Source: Serratia proteamaculans (lineage in GTDB: Bacteria > Pseudomonadota > Gammaproteobacteria > Enterobacterales > Enterobacteriaceae). From it: 64,000 nucleotides of DNA. Position 1 is the stretch's first letter. Each line of letters begins with the position of its first letter. The DNA lies in assembly GCF_013337185.1 (NCBI RefSeq), contig NZ_SWDE01000001.1, positions 1,116,001 through 1,180,000 on the forward strand, written 5' to 3'. Below the pieces are notes generated by a model. It did not search any database, was not told the origin of the DNA, and worked only from the letters and a program-made list of their open reading frames with translations. The position numbers and the translations under genes are program-made. Below are positions 47,435-57,025 of the stretch, piece after piece.

Positions 47435-47596
47435 TCAGCGCCCGCCCCGGCATTCGGTAAAACCGGAAATCACCGTTCCCGCGGCCAGGGCGATACCCGC
47501 CACCAGCAGCAACGGATTAAACTGCAGATGCGCCCCCAGACTGCCCAGCAGTGCTCCGCTGACCAACAATCCCGCACTCAACCATCTAGCCAACAT
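47435..47596 (-). CDS. Small two-helix membrane protein, possible DUF2892-like
   Basis: A 53-residue protein that starts MLARWLSAGLLVSGALLGSL, with GGGAGA four bases before the ATG at 47594-47596. Two glycine-rich hydrophobic helices are joined by a short polar turn (GAHLQFNP), and the end is CRGGR. The shape recalls the membrane tail of YgaP-like rhodaneses (DUF2892), which I cannot confirm. It is convergent with the OYE gene. Confidence 0.6.
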   Translation of the reverse strand: MLARWLSAGLLVSGALLGSLGAHLQFNPLLLVAGIALAAGTVISGFTECRGGR

Positions 47597-47872
47597 AAGA
47601 TCTCCCTAACAAATTGCGCGAGATAATACGCGTCTGTCGAGTACGGATTTTATCCTTTAGAGCCATTTGGCTTAATTTCCCACCAACTTATATCCGTTCA
47701 TCATTAAAAATGATGTTTTAATGCGGTGCCTTTTCACGTTCTGCGATAAAAATGCCACAATAGCCGGTTATAAACGGCAGAAAATAAACGTCTGGTCAAA
47801 ATTCCTCCGCAGGAGAGACCATTCGAGAACTCTGTTATTATCATTAAATGACTGCTTCTAAGCTGAGAACAC

Positions 47873-48793
47873 ATGACTCAAGTTCCTTCTTTTAATCGTT
47901 CTTTACTGCATCCGCGTTACTGGCTTACCTGGATCGGCATCGGTTTGCTTTACCTGTTGGTCTTGCTGCCTTATCCGATTATTTATCGCCTCGGCACCTC
48001 GCTGGGTCGTTTTTCCATGCGATTTCTCAAGCGCCGCGTGGCAATAGCCCAACGTAATCTGGTGCTGTGCTTCCCGGACATGCCGCAAGCCGAACGCGAT
48101 GCGTTGGTGGTGCAAAATTTTGAATCCGTCGGTATGGGGCTGTTTGAAACCGGTATGGCATGGTTTTGGCCAAACTGGCGTATCGAACGCTGGTTCCAGG
48201 TCAGCGGGCTGGAACATATTCAGAAGGCACGAGACAACCATCAGGGGGTTTTGCTGATCGGTCTGCATTTCCTGACGCTGGAACTGGGTGCCCGTATCTT
48301 TGGCATTCATAATCCGGGCATCGGCGTTTATCGGCCGCATGACAACAAGCTGATGGACTGGCTGCAGACCTGGGGCCGCATGCGTTCCAACAAATCGATG
48401 CTGGATCGTAAGGACGTAAAAGGCATGATCCGCGCGCTAAAGCAGGGGGACATCATCTGGTACGCCCCGGATCATGACTATGGCCCACGCAGCAGCGTGT
48501 TCGCCCCACTGTTCGCCGTAGAGAAAGCCGCCACCACCACCGGCAGCTACATATTGGTCAGAATGGGCAAGCCGGCCATTATTCCCTTTACCCCGCGCCG
48601 TCTGCCGGATGCCAAAGGGTATGAGCTGATTATGCAGCCGGCGGTGGAAAACTTCCCGCTGGATAATGAGCTCGCGGCCGCCGCCTTTATGAATAAGGTG
48701 GTGGAGAAGGAAATTCTGATGGCGCCGGATCAGTACATGTGGCTGCACCGCCGCTTCAAGACCCGCCCGGAAGGCGAACCTTCACTGTATTGA
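47873..48793 (+). CDS. lpxL: Lipid A lauroyltransferase LpxL
   Basis: A 306-residue inner-membrane acyltransferase that adds the secondary laurate to Kdo2-lipid IVA. One N-terminal membrane helix precedes the catalytic HX4E motif in [24 protein letters not shown] and the C-terminal [16 protein letters not shown] are conserved. It uses acyl-ACP made by the fab cluster in this window. In E. coli the neighbours are yceA and mdtG, as here. Confidence 0.95.
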   Translation: MTQVPSFNRSLLHPRYWLTWIGIGLLYLLVLLPYPIIYRLGTSLGRFSMRFLKRRVAIAQRNLVLCFPDMPQAERDALVVQNFESVGMGLFETGMAWFWPNWRIERWFQVSGLEHIQKARDNHQGVLLIGLHFLTLELGARIFGIHNPGIGVYRPHDNKLMDWLQTWGRMRSNKSMLDRKDVKGMIRALKQGDIIWYAPDHDYGPRSSVFAPLFAVEKAATTTGSYILVRMGKPAIIPFTPRRLPDAKGYELIMQPAVENFPLDNELAAAAFMNKVVEKEILMAPDQYMWLHRRFKTRPEGEPSLY

Positions 48794-48798
48794 CCCAC

Positions 48799-48824
48799 TA
48801 ACCCGCCGCACGGCGGGTTTTTTA
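48799..48824 (+). terminator. Terminator of lpxL
   Basis: AACCCGCCG/CGGCGGGTT stem with a two-base loop followed by six T. Confidence 0.9.
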
Positions 48825-48894
48825 TTCCGCAGATCTTGAGAATCGGTAGTAACGGTGGGATGGTAAGGCCTTCGTCGTTAATTCTGGAGCTGCC

Positions 48895-49179
48895 ATGTAT
48901 ATCGTTAACCTGACCTACCACCGCCCGATAGAAGAAGTCGATAGCCACCTTGAGGGGCACATCGCCTGGCTGAAAAAATATTTCCAGGACGGTACCTTCA
49001 TTGCCTCCGGCCGTAAGAACCCGCGCACCGGTGGTGTTGTCCTGGTAAAAGGTATCGAGCGTGCACAGCTGGATGTCATTGTGGGGCAAGATCCTTTCAA
49101 CGCCGTAGCCCACTATGAAATTACCGATGTCGCCCTCTCCACCACCGCCAGTGGTTTTGAACTGCTTGCCGGGCTTTAA
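48895..49179 (+). CDS. YciI family protein
   Basis: A 94-residue ferredoxin-like protein of the YciI/YCII group: MYIVNLTYHRPIEEVDSHLE, HIAWLKKYFQDGTFIASGR and the C-terminal beta strand region. The conserved His-Asp pair proposed as active site is present (HLEGH and the QDPF segment). Function unknown. GGAGC precedes the ATG. Not present at this location in E. coli. Confidence 0.85.
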   Translation: MYIVNLTYHRPIEEVDSHLEGHIAWLKKYFQDGTFIASGRKNPRTGGVVLVKGIERAQLDVIVGQDPFNAVAHYEITDVALSTTASGFELLAGL

Positions 49180-49379
49180 ATTCGCCTTTTTTCCGCGCGT
49201 ACAGCGCGGAATACTTCCAATATTCTATTTTTAAAACTTTATTTCATTTCCGATATATCTCCCCCCACATCAATTGATGCCACCTATAATTAAGCGCATA
49301 CTTACCAAGCTAACTTTTTTGCTTTGCCCGACCGACTGCTCATGCGAGCAAAGCCCTCTACCTTACGCAACAGGAACTT

Positions 49380-50615
49380 ATGGCTCCGGCACCCGAATTC
49401 ATCAACTGGAAACGCAACCTCTTCGTCGCCTGGCTGGGGTGTTTTCTCACCGGTGCCGCCTTCAGTCTGATCATGCCTTTCCTGCCGCTGTATGTAGAAA
49501 CCCTCGGCGTAACCGGCCACCAGGCGCTGAATATGTGGTCTGGTCTGGTATTCAGCATTACCTTCCTGTTCTCTGCGATTGCCTCTCCGTTCTGGGGCGG
49601 GCTGGCCGATCGCCGCGGGCGTAAATTGATGCTGTTGCGATCGGCTTTGGGCATGTCGATAGTGATGCTGTTGATGGGGATGGCGCAGAATATTTGGCAG
49701 TTTTTGGCTCTACGCGCAGTACTGGGTCTGCTCGGCGGTTTTATCCCCAACGCCAATGCACTGATTGCCACACAGGTGCCGCGCAATCGTAGCGGTTGGG
49801 CACTGGGTACCCTGTCCACCGGCGGTGTCAGTGGTGCATTGATTGGGCCGCTGATTGGCGGCCTGCTAGCGGACCAGTATGGCCTGCGGCCAGTGTTCTA
49901 CATTACCGCCGCTGTGCTGCTGGCCTGCTTTGTTCTGACGCTGCTGTATGTCAAAGAACAGTTCATCCCGGTGCAGAAAAAGGACATGCTGCACGCCCGT
50001 CAGGTTTTCGCGGCGCTAAAAAGCCCCAAGCTGATCCTCAGCCTGTTTGTTACCACCATGATTATTCAAATTGCCACCGGATCCATTGCGCCGATCCTGA
50101 CGCTGTACGTCCGTGATTTGGCCGGTAACATTCATAATCTGGCCTTTGTCAGCGGTCTGATCGCTTCAGTGCCGGGCGTTGCCGCGCTAATGAGTGCGCC
50201 ACGGCTGGGCAAACTGGGCGACAGGATCGGCCCGGAGCGTATTCTGGTATTTATGCTGATCGTATCGGTGCTGTTGCTGATCCCGATGGCTTTCGTGCAA
50301 ACCCCGTGGCAACTCGGCGTACTGCGCTTCTTGCTTGGCGCGGCGGACGGCGCACTGCTGCCGGCGGTACAAACCTTGCTGATCTACAACTGCACCAATC
50401 AGGTCGCCGGGCGGATCTTCAGCTATAACCAATCGTTCCGCGATATCGGCAACGTCAGTGGCCCATTAATGGGGGCCGCCGTCTCCGCCAGTTATGGCTT
50501 CCGTGCGGTATTCTGCGTCACCGCTCTGGTGGTGCTGTTCAACGCCGTTTATTCCTGGTGGTGTTTGCAACGTCGCCCGAAACGAATGAGAGAAGACACC
50601 CTGCAGGAAGAGTAA
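49380..50615 (+). CDS. mdtG: MFS multidrug efflux transporter MdtG
   Basis: A 411-residue 12-span DHA1-family antiporter. Family motifs: [19 protein letters not shown] (motif A loop 2-3), [20 protein letters not shown], and the second half [15 protein letters not shown]. It matches E. coli MdtG (YceE), linked to fosfomycin and deoxycholate resistance when overproduced. It lies beyond lpxL as in E. coli. In E. coli it is under MarA/SoxS/Rob control; a marbox was not confirmed here. Confidence 0.93.
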   Translation: MAPAPEFINWKRNLFVAWLGCFLTGAAFSLIMPFLPLYVETLGVTGHQALNMWSGLVFSITFLFSAIASPFWGGLADRRGRKLMLLRSALGMSIVMLLMGMAQNIWQFLALRAVLGLLGGFIPNANALIATQVPRNRSGWALGTLSTGGVSGALIGPLIGGLLADQYGLRPVFYITAAVLLACFVLTLLYVKEQFIPVQKKDMLHARQVFAALKSPKLILSLFVTTMIIQIATGSIAPILTLYVRDLAGNIHNLAFVSGLIASVPGVAALMSAPRLGKLGDRIGPERILVFMLIVSVLLLIPMAFVQTPWQLGVLRFLLGAADGALLPAVQTLLIYNCTNQVAGRIFSYNQSFRDIGNVSGPLMGAAVSASYGFRAVFCVTALVVLFNAVYSWWCLQRRPKRMREDTLQEE

Positions 50616-51092
50616 TAGCCGTCTTTATCACCACTTCCTTCACTTAAATGGGTCGGCGGCCCGTTTACCCTACTTTTAGTATTGATACCTTTCACCGCCG
50701 CCTTACCAGCCCTCATCAGAAAAATCTTAGTTCAATTGATTGTTTTTAAAAAAGTTATTAACTTTTAGCGCAATAAACCACCTGTCAATAACATTCCTTT
50801 CTCAACCAACATAAAAACCAGGAAAGGAGATGTTTGTCGACTTTTCATCTAAAAAATGGGATACAGGGACTAGACAAAACCACCATCCAGTTATCAAATG
50901 GTTAAATAATATCACGCCCAATGTAAACCATTGGCCAAGTGAAAAAAGGCCGACGCGTTTTCCACGGTTAACGGGCGCTGCGGCTGCGGTTTTGTCGGGT
51001 AATCTGCCACTGGCTGGATCACCTTCCTTAAATACACATACATACCACAGTATAAGCTGCATAAATGCGGCGCATTTTATTGGGAAGACGTT
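50616..51092. other. Intergenic region between mdtG and the POT transporter
   Basis: A 477-base gap, AT-rich around 50700-50810. It probably holds the promoter and a long leader of the transporter gene. A weak frame from 50830 runs into the next gene out of phase and looks non-coding. No clear terminator is visible after mdtG. Confidence 0.5.
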
Positions 51093-52646
51093 ATGCAATC
51101 CTCTGTTAATAACCAAGAAAGCCGGACCTTCTTCGGCCACCCTTATCCGCTGGGATCCCTGTTCTTTACCGAAATGTGGGAGCGGTTCTCGTTTTACGGC
51201 ATTCGCCCATTACTGATCCTGTTTATGGCCGCAACGGTCTACGACGGCGGCATGGGCCTGGCACGTGAGAATGCCTCGGCAATTGTCGGTATTTTTGCCG
51301 GCAGCATGTATCTGGCGGCCCTGCCGGGCGGCTGGTTGGCCGATAACTGGCTGGGCCAGCAGAAAGCGGTCTGGTACGGCTCGATTCTGATCGCCCTCGG
51401 CCACCTGTCGATCGCGCTGTCCGCCTTTATGGGCAACAACCTGTTCTTTATCGGCCTGATGTTTATCGTGCTGGGTTCCGGCCTGTTCAAAACCTGTATT
51501 TCGGTGATGGTCGGTACACTGTACAAGAAAGGCGACAACCGCCGTGACGGTGGCTTCTCGCTGTTCTATATGGGCATCAACATGGGTTCGTTTATCGCCC
51601 CGCTGATCTCCGGCTGGTTGATTCGTTCCCACGGCTGGCACTGGGGCTTCGGCATCGGTGGTATCGGCATGTTGGTGGCATTGGTGATCTTCCGGGTGTT
51701 TGCCGTACCGGCGATGAAACGCTATGACAGCGAAGTGGGTCTGGATTCCACCTGGAACAGCCCGGTCGCCAAGAAAAACGGTGTCGGTGCCTGGCTGATT
51801 GCGCTGGCGGTCGGCGTGGCGGTGGTTATCACCCTGATTGCCCAGGGCATCATTGTGATTAACCCGGTCGCCGTGGCCAGCATGCTGGTTTACGTGATCG
51901 CGGCCTCGGTAACCCTGTACTTCATTTACCTGTTTGTGTTTGCCGGCCTGAGTCGTAAAGAGCGCGCCCGCCTGTTGGTCTGCTTTATCCTGCTGGTGTC
52001 CGCGGCCTTCTTCTGGTCAGCCTTCGAACAGAAACCAACCTCGTTCAACCTGTTCGCCAACGACTATACCAACCGTATGATGGGCGACTTCGAGATCCCG
52101 GCGGTGTGGTTCCAGTCCATCAACGCCCTGTTCATCATCCTGCTGGCACCGGTATTTAGCTGGGCATGGCCGGCACTGGCGCGCAACAAAATCCGCCTGA
52201 GCAGCATCACCAAGTTTGTTATCGGTATTTTGTTTGCCGCTGCGGGCTTTGGCCTGATGATGCTGGCCGCACAGAACGTGCTGAGCAACGGTGGCGCAGG
52301 CGTCTCTCCGTTTTGGCTGGTGGGCAGCATTCTGATGCTGACGCTGGGCGAACTGTGCCTCAGCCCGATTGGGCTGGCAACCATGACCCTGCTGGCACCG
52401 GAAAGAATGCGTGGCCAGATGATGGGCCTGTGGTTCTGCGCCAGCGCACTGGGTAACCTGGCGGCCGGTCTGATTGGTGGCCATGTGAAGGCCGACCAGT
52501 TGGACATGCTGCCTGACCTGTTCGCACGCTGCTCGATTGCGCTGCTGATCTGTGCTGCGGTACTGATCCTGCTGATCGTCCCGATCCGCCGGATGATGGA
52601 AAACACTCAGGGTAAAAGCGCGCAGAAACCGGCTACCAACGCCTGA
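51093..52646 (+). CDS. POT-family di/tripeptide:proton symporter
   Basis: A 517-residue PTR2/POT transporter. The helix 1 proton-coupling motif ExxERFxxYG is intact (EMWERFSFYGIRPLL), and the PTR2 signatures GGWLADNWLGQQKAV and FSLFYMGINMGSF are clear. It differs from DtpA/DtpB at the N terminus (GHPYPLGSLFFTE) and belongs to a group seen in many gamma-proteobacteria. It would import small peptides. GGAAGA precedes the ATG. Confidence 0.9.
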   Translation: MQSSVNNQESRTFFGHPYPLGSLFFTEMWERFSFYGIRPLLILFMAATVYDGGMGLARENASAIVGIFAGSMYLAALPGGWLADNWLGQQKAVWYGSILIALGHLSIALSAFMGNNLFFIGLMFIVLGSGLFKTCISVMVGTLYKKGDNRRDGGFSLFYMGINMGSFIAPLISGWLIRSHGWHWGFGIGGIGMLVALVIFRVFAVPAMKRYDSEVGLDSTWNSPVAKKNGVGAWLIALAVGVAVVITLIAQGIIVINPVAVASMLVYVIAASVTLYFIYLFVFAGLSRKERARLLVCFILLVSAAFFWSAFEQKPTSFNLFANDYTNRMMGDFEIPAVWFQSINALFIILLAPVFSWAWPALARNKIRLSSITKFVIGILFAAAGFGLMMLAAQNVLSNGGAGVSPFWLVGSILMLTLGELCLSPIGLATMTLLAPERMRGQMMGLWFCASALGNLAAGLIGGHVKADQLDMLPDLFARCSIALLICAAVLILLIVPIRRMMENTQGKSAQKPATNA

Positions 52647-52668
52647 TAACCGTTTCGCTTAACCCTTC

Positions 52669-52697
52669 AGCCAGCGCCCGGTGCGCTGGCTTTTTTT
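52669..52697 (+). terminator. Terminator of the POT transporter gene
   Basis: AGCCAGCGC/GCGCTGGCT stem with a five-base loop and seven T. Confidence 0.92.
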
Positions 52698-53094
52698 ATG
52701 CTTCCCACGCCCGCTGTTGCAGCACCACCCGGTAACCGTCCAGATCTTCGAACGTCTGTCCACTGGTATCCCAATAAGGGTTGTAGGCAGCAACGTGTCG
52801 AAAACCGGCGGCCAGCATGCGCTGACATCCCATCAGCCAATCCTTTTCATCCGGCAAGTAAAATACCAGCAAATTGTCTTGCGTCGGTGCCTGTCCCACT
52901 TTCACGCCACGATGGTGGGTAAATTCCAGGTGATAACCGTGCTGCGGGTGCCCGACCATCACGCCGTCAAACCCCTGATGATCGTCAAACTCGCCCAAGC
53001 GTTCAAATCCCAACCCCTGGCAGTACATAGCCGCAATTTCTTGCAGGCGATCGGTTGGGCGCGCAATGCGCAGCACCGCATTAGCTATTGGCAT
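52696..53094 (-). CDS. VOC-superfamily (glyoxalase-like) protein
   Basis: A 132-residue protein of the vicinal oxygen chelate fold, similar to YycE-type members: VLRIARPTDRLQEIAAMYCQ, YHLEFTHH and the C-terminal FEDLDGYRVVLQ. Metal ligands could be His and Glu in those strands. The start overlaps the end of the upstream YeeE/YedE gene by 14 bases, making it the fourth cistron of the ArsR operon. Substrate unknown. Confidence 0.85.
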   Translation of the reverse strand: MPIANAVLRIARPTDRLQEIAAMYCQGLGFERLGEFDDHQGFDGVMVGHPQHGYHLEFTHHRGVKVGQAPTQDNLLVFYLPDEKDWLMGCQRMLAAGFRHVAAYNPYWDTSGQTFEDLDGYRVVLQQRAWEA

Positions 53095-53512
53095 TATTTC
53101 TCCGCATCATGATGATTTCATACAGCGCCATGCCCACCAGCATGGCCGCCACGAACTGCCAGCCGGCCGAAGACCCGGCCCCGGCCAGTACCCAGGCCGG
53201 CCCGGGGCAAATACCCGCCATGCCCCAACCAATACCAAACAGCGCGCTGCCTGCCAGCAAACGGCCATCGAGGCGGCGGTTGGCTGGGATCTGCATCTCT
53301 TCCCCCAGCAAGGTACGCTGTCGCCTGCGTGCCCAGTAAAACGCCGGGGCGGCTACCGCAATGGCGCCCACCATCACCAGAGCCAATGAGGGATCCCAGT
53401 AGCCGGTAATATCGAGAAACGCCAAAACCTTGGCCGGATTGGCCATCCCTGCAACGATCAGACCGAGGCCAAAAATGGCGCCACTCAGCAAAGCAAACAG
53501 GTATCTGAACAT
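53081..53512 (-). CDS. YeeE/YedE-type transporter half (DUF6691-like)
   Basis: A 143-residue membrane protein with about four helices. SGAIFGLGLIVAGMANPAKVL at the N terminus and GIGWGMAGICPGPAWVL, with a Cys in the pore motif, are typical of the smaller partner of split YeeE/YedE (DUF395) pairs. The family moves thiosulfate or other reduced sulfur. It follows the first half by four bases. The ATG is at 53510-53512. Confidence 0.85.
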   Translation of the reverse strand: MFRYLFALLSGAIFGLGLIVAGMANPAKVLAFLDITGYWDPSLALVMVGAIAVAAPAFYWARRRQRTLLGEEMQIPANRRLDGRLLAGSALFGIGWGMAGICPGPAWVLAGAGSSAGWQFVAAMLVGMALYEIIMMRRNNANS

Positions 53513-53516
53513 GCGG

Positions 53517-53951
53517 TTAACCTCCCACCCAGTGACGGACTGCCCATACCGTGGCAAAACCCAACAGCATAAATACCGCCGTGGCCGCCAGCGAACGCGG
53601 TGCCAGTCTTGCCGTACCGCAAACCCCATGGCCGCTGGTGCAACCGCCCCCCAACCGGGTCCCCACCCCCACCAACAATCCGGCCAGTATCAGCCACTGG
53701 CTGCTGCCGCTCACCGCCATGGTCGGTAAGGGTGCGGCAATACCATACAGCCAGGGCGAAGCCAATAACCCAACAAGAAATGCGACTCGCCAGGCTTTCT
53801 CTTTACCCTGGGGTGTCAACAGACCGCCGATAATGCCGCTAATACCGGCGATACGGCCGTTAAACACCAGCAGCAGTACCACCGCAACGCCAATAATGCC
53901 GCCGCCGGCCAGGGCTGATAACGGCGTAAAATGCAGCCAGTCAATGGTCAT
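53517..53951 (-). CDS. YeeE/YedE-type sulfur transporter half
   Basis: A 144-residue inner-membrane protein of the YeeE/YedE family. The conserved GGGCTSGHGVCGTARL carries the two Cys that relay sulfur compounds in TsuA-like proteins, and GIIGGLLTPQ is near the middle. Two half-sized genes replace one long gene. The ATG overlaps the ArsR stop as ATGA (53951-53948). In Serratia 39006 a similar pair (PmpA/PmpB) is reported next to the ArsR regulator PigS. Confidence 0.87.
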   Translation of the reverse strand: MTIDWLHFTPLSALAGGGIIGVAVVLLLVFNGRIAGISGIIGGLLTPQGKEKAWRVAFLVGLLASPWLYGIAAPLPTMAVSGSSQWLILAGLLVGVGTRLGGGCTSGHGVCGTARLAPRSLAATAVFMLLGFATVWAVRHWVGG

Positions 53952-54259
53952 GGTGTCTCTCCCGGTTGTGGGCAATAGAGTTGGTACAAGGTGTTAAGTA
54001 TCGCCAATGCCTTTTCGTCGCTGACCGCGTAGTAAATTTGCTTGCCATCACGCCGTGTAGATACCAGCCCTTCCTGGCGTAATACGCCCAGTTGCTGTGA
54101 AAGCGTCGGCTGACGAATTTCCAACGCTTGCGCCAATTCCCCCACCGACATTTCGCCCTGGCTGAGCTGACACAGCAGCAGTAAGCGATCCTCATTGCCC
54201 AGCGTCCGCAGTAATGCTCCGGCCTGCGCCGCTGCCTGTCGCATGCTGTCGATATCCAT
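53948..54259 (-). CDS. ArsR-family regulator, BigR/YgaV/PigS-like persulfide sensor
   Basis: A 103-residue winged-helix repressor. The HTH region is VGELAQALEIRQPTLSQQLG. Two Cys in the positions used by BigR/SqrR to form a polysulfide bridge are present: LLLLCQLSQ (about residue 34) and LYQLYCPQPGE (near the end). The start at 54257-54259 follows GAGGGG. It heads an operon with two YeeE/YedE halves and a VOC gene, so it likely induces sulfur handling when persulfides rise. Confidence 0.85.
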   Translation of the reverse strand: MDIDSMRQAAAQAGALLRTLGNEDRLLLLCQLSQGEMSVGELAQALEIRQPTLSQQLGVLRQEGLVSTRRDGKQIYYAVSDEKALAILNTLYQLYCPQPGETP

Positions 54260-54285
54260 CGCGCCCCTCAAACAGTTTACTAAAT

Positions 54286-54300
54286 AATATATTGTATATT
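54286..54300. promoter_or_regulatory. AT-rich palindrome upstream of the ArsR operon
   Basis: AATATA-TTG-TATATT is a perfect 6-bp inverted repeat with a 3-base centre, 27 bases upstream of the ArsR start codon. BigR-type operators are AT-rich dyads, so this is the natural candidate for autoregulation. Confidence 0.6.
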
Positions 54301-54389
54301 TATAAACTATATTTCCCCACCGCACCATAGGCTGGTACGAAAGGTTTCAGCATGGCATGCTGCCGTTATGACTTTTCCGCAAACAGGGG

Positions 54390-55163
54390 ATGCCCCGAAC
54401 AATGCTGCTTTTCCATGACGCTGTGCCCGCCAACCGGTCGATTGTGCCGATTGCCAAAGATTATCAGCACGGCGACTTCGAGCCACCTCATTACCATGAC
54501 TGCGCACAACTGATTCATAGCCTTAGCGGCGTGGTGCAGGTCAATACCCGTCAGGGAAGTTGGGTGGTCCCCCCCGGACGCGGCGTCTGGCTACCGGCCA
54601 GGGTTGAACACAGCCTGCGCATCACCGGCAAGGTGGCGGCAAGAGCGCTGTTGGTCGATCCGCTGGCGCGTGCCGATCTGCCGGCCTGCTGTGAAGTGGT
54701 ACAGGTCTCCCCGTTACTGCGTGAGTTGATTATCTGCGCGATGGATATCACGGCTGATTACCCCACAGGGGGACGTGAAGAGCGAATAATGGAGTTGATC
54801 CTGGATGAGCTGCGCGTGCTGCCTATTTTGCCGCTGAATTTACCTGAGCCGCGTACTGAGGCCCTGCTGACACTGTGTCGGCATATTCAGCAATCGCTGG
54901 CCCATTCCTGGGAATTAGAGCAGGCAGCCGGTTATATCAGCGTTAGCGGCCGCACGCTGTCACGGCGCTTTCAGCGTGAGACCGGGCTGCGCTTTGGTGA
55001 CTGGGTGCGCCGCGCCCGTTTGCTGGCGGCATTGAACGCCCTGGCCGCCGGGCATTCGGTGCTGGAAGTGGCGCTGGACCTGGGTTACGACAGCCCCAGT
55101 GCTTTCAGCGCCATGTTCCGTCGCCTGCTGGGCGTTGCACCCAGTGCTTACTTCGCCAAATAA
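54390..55163 (+). CDS. AraC-family transcriptional regulator with a cupin domain
   Basis: A 257-residue regulator. The N-terminal cupin ([20 protein letters not shown], then [17 protein letters not shown]) is an effector-binding domain, and the C-terminal AraC HTH has [20 protein letters not shown] and [19 protein letters not shown]. It resembles NimR/YdeO-type regulators that often control an adjacent MFS exporter, but none lies next to it. The start is uncertain: ATG 54390 abuts GGGG and forms GGGG-AT-CCCC with its own codons; ATG 54402 is the alternative. Its stop overlaps leuA2. Confidence 0.85.
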   Translation: MPRTMLLFHDAVPANRSIVPIAKDYQHGDFEPPHYHDCAQLIHSLSGVVQVNTRQGSWVVPPGRGVWLPARVEHSLRITGKVAARALLVDPLARADLPACCEVVQVSPLLRELIICAMDITADYPTGGREERIMELILDELRVLPILPLNLPEPRTEALLTLCRHIQQSLAHSWELEQAAGYISVSGRTLSRRFQRETGLRFGDWVRRARLLAALNALAAGHSVLEVALDLGYDSPSAFSAMFRRLLGVAPSAYFAK

Positions 55164-56818
55164 CGCGCGGCAACGTTGAACAGGGCCTGCAACGAGGCGC
55201 TGGCAGAATCGACGTCGATACCCACGCCGTAAGCTGCCTCGCCATGCGCCTGCGTACAGCGAATATAGGCCACGGCGCGACTTTGGCTCTGATGCCCCAG
55301 CGTATGCTCGTGGTAGTCCTCTATCGCCAAGTTCAGACCAAAGCGCTGGCGCAGTGCATCTACCGCGCTGGATAACAGCCCGTTCCCTACCCCCAACAGC
55401 CGCTGCTGTTGCCCATCGAACAACACACGAGCGCTAAAGCTATAGGCTTCGACGCTGTGACTCTCGGTCTGGTAGCTCAGCAATTGCAGGCGCGGCTGCT
55501 CAACCAGCCCATAACTGAGGCGAAACAGCCGCCACAGCTCTGCCGTGGTCATCTCTTTGCCGCTGCCGTCGGTGGCCTGTTGCACCACCTTACTGAAATC
55601 AATCTGCAGCCCACGTGGTAACGACAAGCCATGGTTCTGTTCCAGCAGCCAGGCCGCTCCGCTTTTTCCTGACTGGCTGTTAACCCGGATCACCGCTTCA
55701 TAACTGCAACCGACGTCCGCCGGATCGAGCGGCAGATAAGGCACCTGCCACAAACCGTCCTGTCGCTGCTGCTGGGCGGCGAAGCCCTTTTTGATTGCAT
55801 CCTGATGCGAGCCGGAAAAAGCGGTGAAAACCAGTTCACCGGCATAAGGATGACGCGGGTGTACCGGCAGTTGGTTGCACTGCTCGACCATCTCAACCAC
55901 CTGCTTCAACTGGCTGAAGTCCAGCCCCGGCGCTATACCCTGGGTGTACAGATTGAGTGCCAGCGTCACCAGATCGACATTGCCGGTGCGCTCACCGTTG
56001 CCGAACAGACAACCTTCCACCCGATCGGCACCGGCCAGCATCGCCAGTTCGGCGCAGGCGACCCCGGTACCGCGATCGTTATGCGGATGCACGCTGATGG
56101 TCACCCGATTTCGCTGACTGAAGCGCCGACAAAACCATTCAATCTGATCGGCATAAACGTTCGGCGTACTGACCTCCACCGTCGCCGGCAGGTTGATGAT
56201 CATCGGTCGCCCTGGGCCTGGCTGCCAGACATCCGCCACCGCTTCGCAAATTTCCAGGGCGAACTCCAGCTCGGTAAAGCAGAAGGTTTCCGGCGAATAC
56301 TCGAAAGTCCAGGCGGTTTCCGGCTGCTGCTCGCACTGCTGACGAATGCGCAGCGCGCCATTGACCGCCAGCGCCACCGTCGCCGCCTTGTCCTGTTTGA
56401 AGACAATGTCACGGAACATCGGTGCGGTGGCGTTATACAAATGCACAATAGCCCTTGGGGCACCTTGCAGAGCCTCAAAGGTGCGATCAATCAGATCGTC
56501 ACGTGACTGGGTCAATACCTGAATGCTGACGTCATCCGGGATCAACTGTTCATCGATCAACGAGCGGACAAAATCAAAGTCGGTTTGTGACGCCGAAGGA
56601 AAGGCCACCTCAATCTCTTTGAACCCGCACTGCAACAGCAGTTGATAGAACTGCCGTTTGCGGGCGTTATCCATCGGCTCCGCCAGCGCCTGATTGCCAT
56701 CACGCAGATCGCTGGAGCACCAGCGCGGTGCCTGCTGCAAAGTGCGACCTGGCCACTGACGCTCCGGCAATGCCACCGGTGGGAACGGACGATATTTGAT
56801 TGAAGGGTTGGTTAACAT
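55148..56818 (-). CDS. leuA: 2-isopropylmalate synthase, type 2 (LeuA2)
   Basis: A 556-residue enzyme that condenses acetyl-CoA with 2-oxoisovalerate, the first step of leucine synthesis. The TIM-barrel has [15 protein letters not shown] and the metal site [15 protein letters not shown]. The C-terminal LeuA allosteric domain ends [16 protein letters not shown]. This is the yeast/actinobacterial-like class; enteric leuABCD uses a shorter type with DTTLRDGEQ. No leuBCD genes are nearby. The start MLTNPS at 56816-56818 has AGGAGA upstream. It overlaps the AraC-type gene by 16 bases at the stop codons. Confidence 0.9.
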   Translation of the reverse strand: MLTNPSIKYRPFPPVALPERQWPGRTLQQAPRWCSSDLRDGNQALAEPMDNARKRQFYQLLLQCGFKEIEVAFPSASQTDFDFVRSLIDEQLIPDDVSIQVLTQSRDDLIDRTFEALQGAPRAIVHLYNATAPMFRDIVFKQDKAATVALAVNGALRIRQQCEQQPETAWTFEYSPETFCFTELEFALEICEAVADVWQPGPGRPMIINLPATVEVSTPNVYADQIEWFCRRFSQRNRVTISVHPHNDRGTGVACAELAMLAGADRVEGCLFGNGERTGNVDLVTLALNLYTQGIAPGLDFSQLKQVVEMVEQCNQLPVHPRHPYAGELVFTAFSGSHQDAIKKGFAAQQQRQDGLWQVPYLPLDPADVGCSYEAVIRVNSQSGKSGAAWLLEQNHGLSLPRGLQIDFSKVVQQATDGSGKEMTTAELWRLFRLSYGLVEQPRLQLLSYQTESHSVEAYSFSARVLFDGQQQRLLGVGNGLLSSAVDALRQRFGLNLAIEDYHEHTLGHQSQSRAVAYIRCTQAHGEAAYGVGIDVDSASASLQALFNVAARYLAK

Positions 56819-57025
56819 GGCACTCTCCTGGGCTGTCATAAGCGATGCCTTATTATTTCCCACCGGGAGATAGCTTGCTCGCGGCTGGCAGACAACCATC
56901 GTCGCGAAACGGACAACAAAAAAATTTGCATCTTGCGCCAGTGCAGTAACAATTAATTTTGGCCTTAGTCATGACACTTTGGCCTTGCCAAAATTCTTTC
57001 GTTACCCTCACTACTGGAGACGACT

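Noticed and set aside
50830-51216. 128-codon frame overlapping the start of the POT transporter gene
   Set aside because: It runs into the transporter gene in a different frame, lacks a convincing domain and overlaps the well-supported start at 51093.
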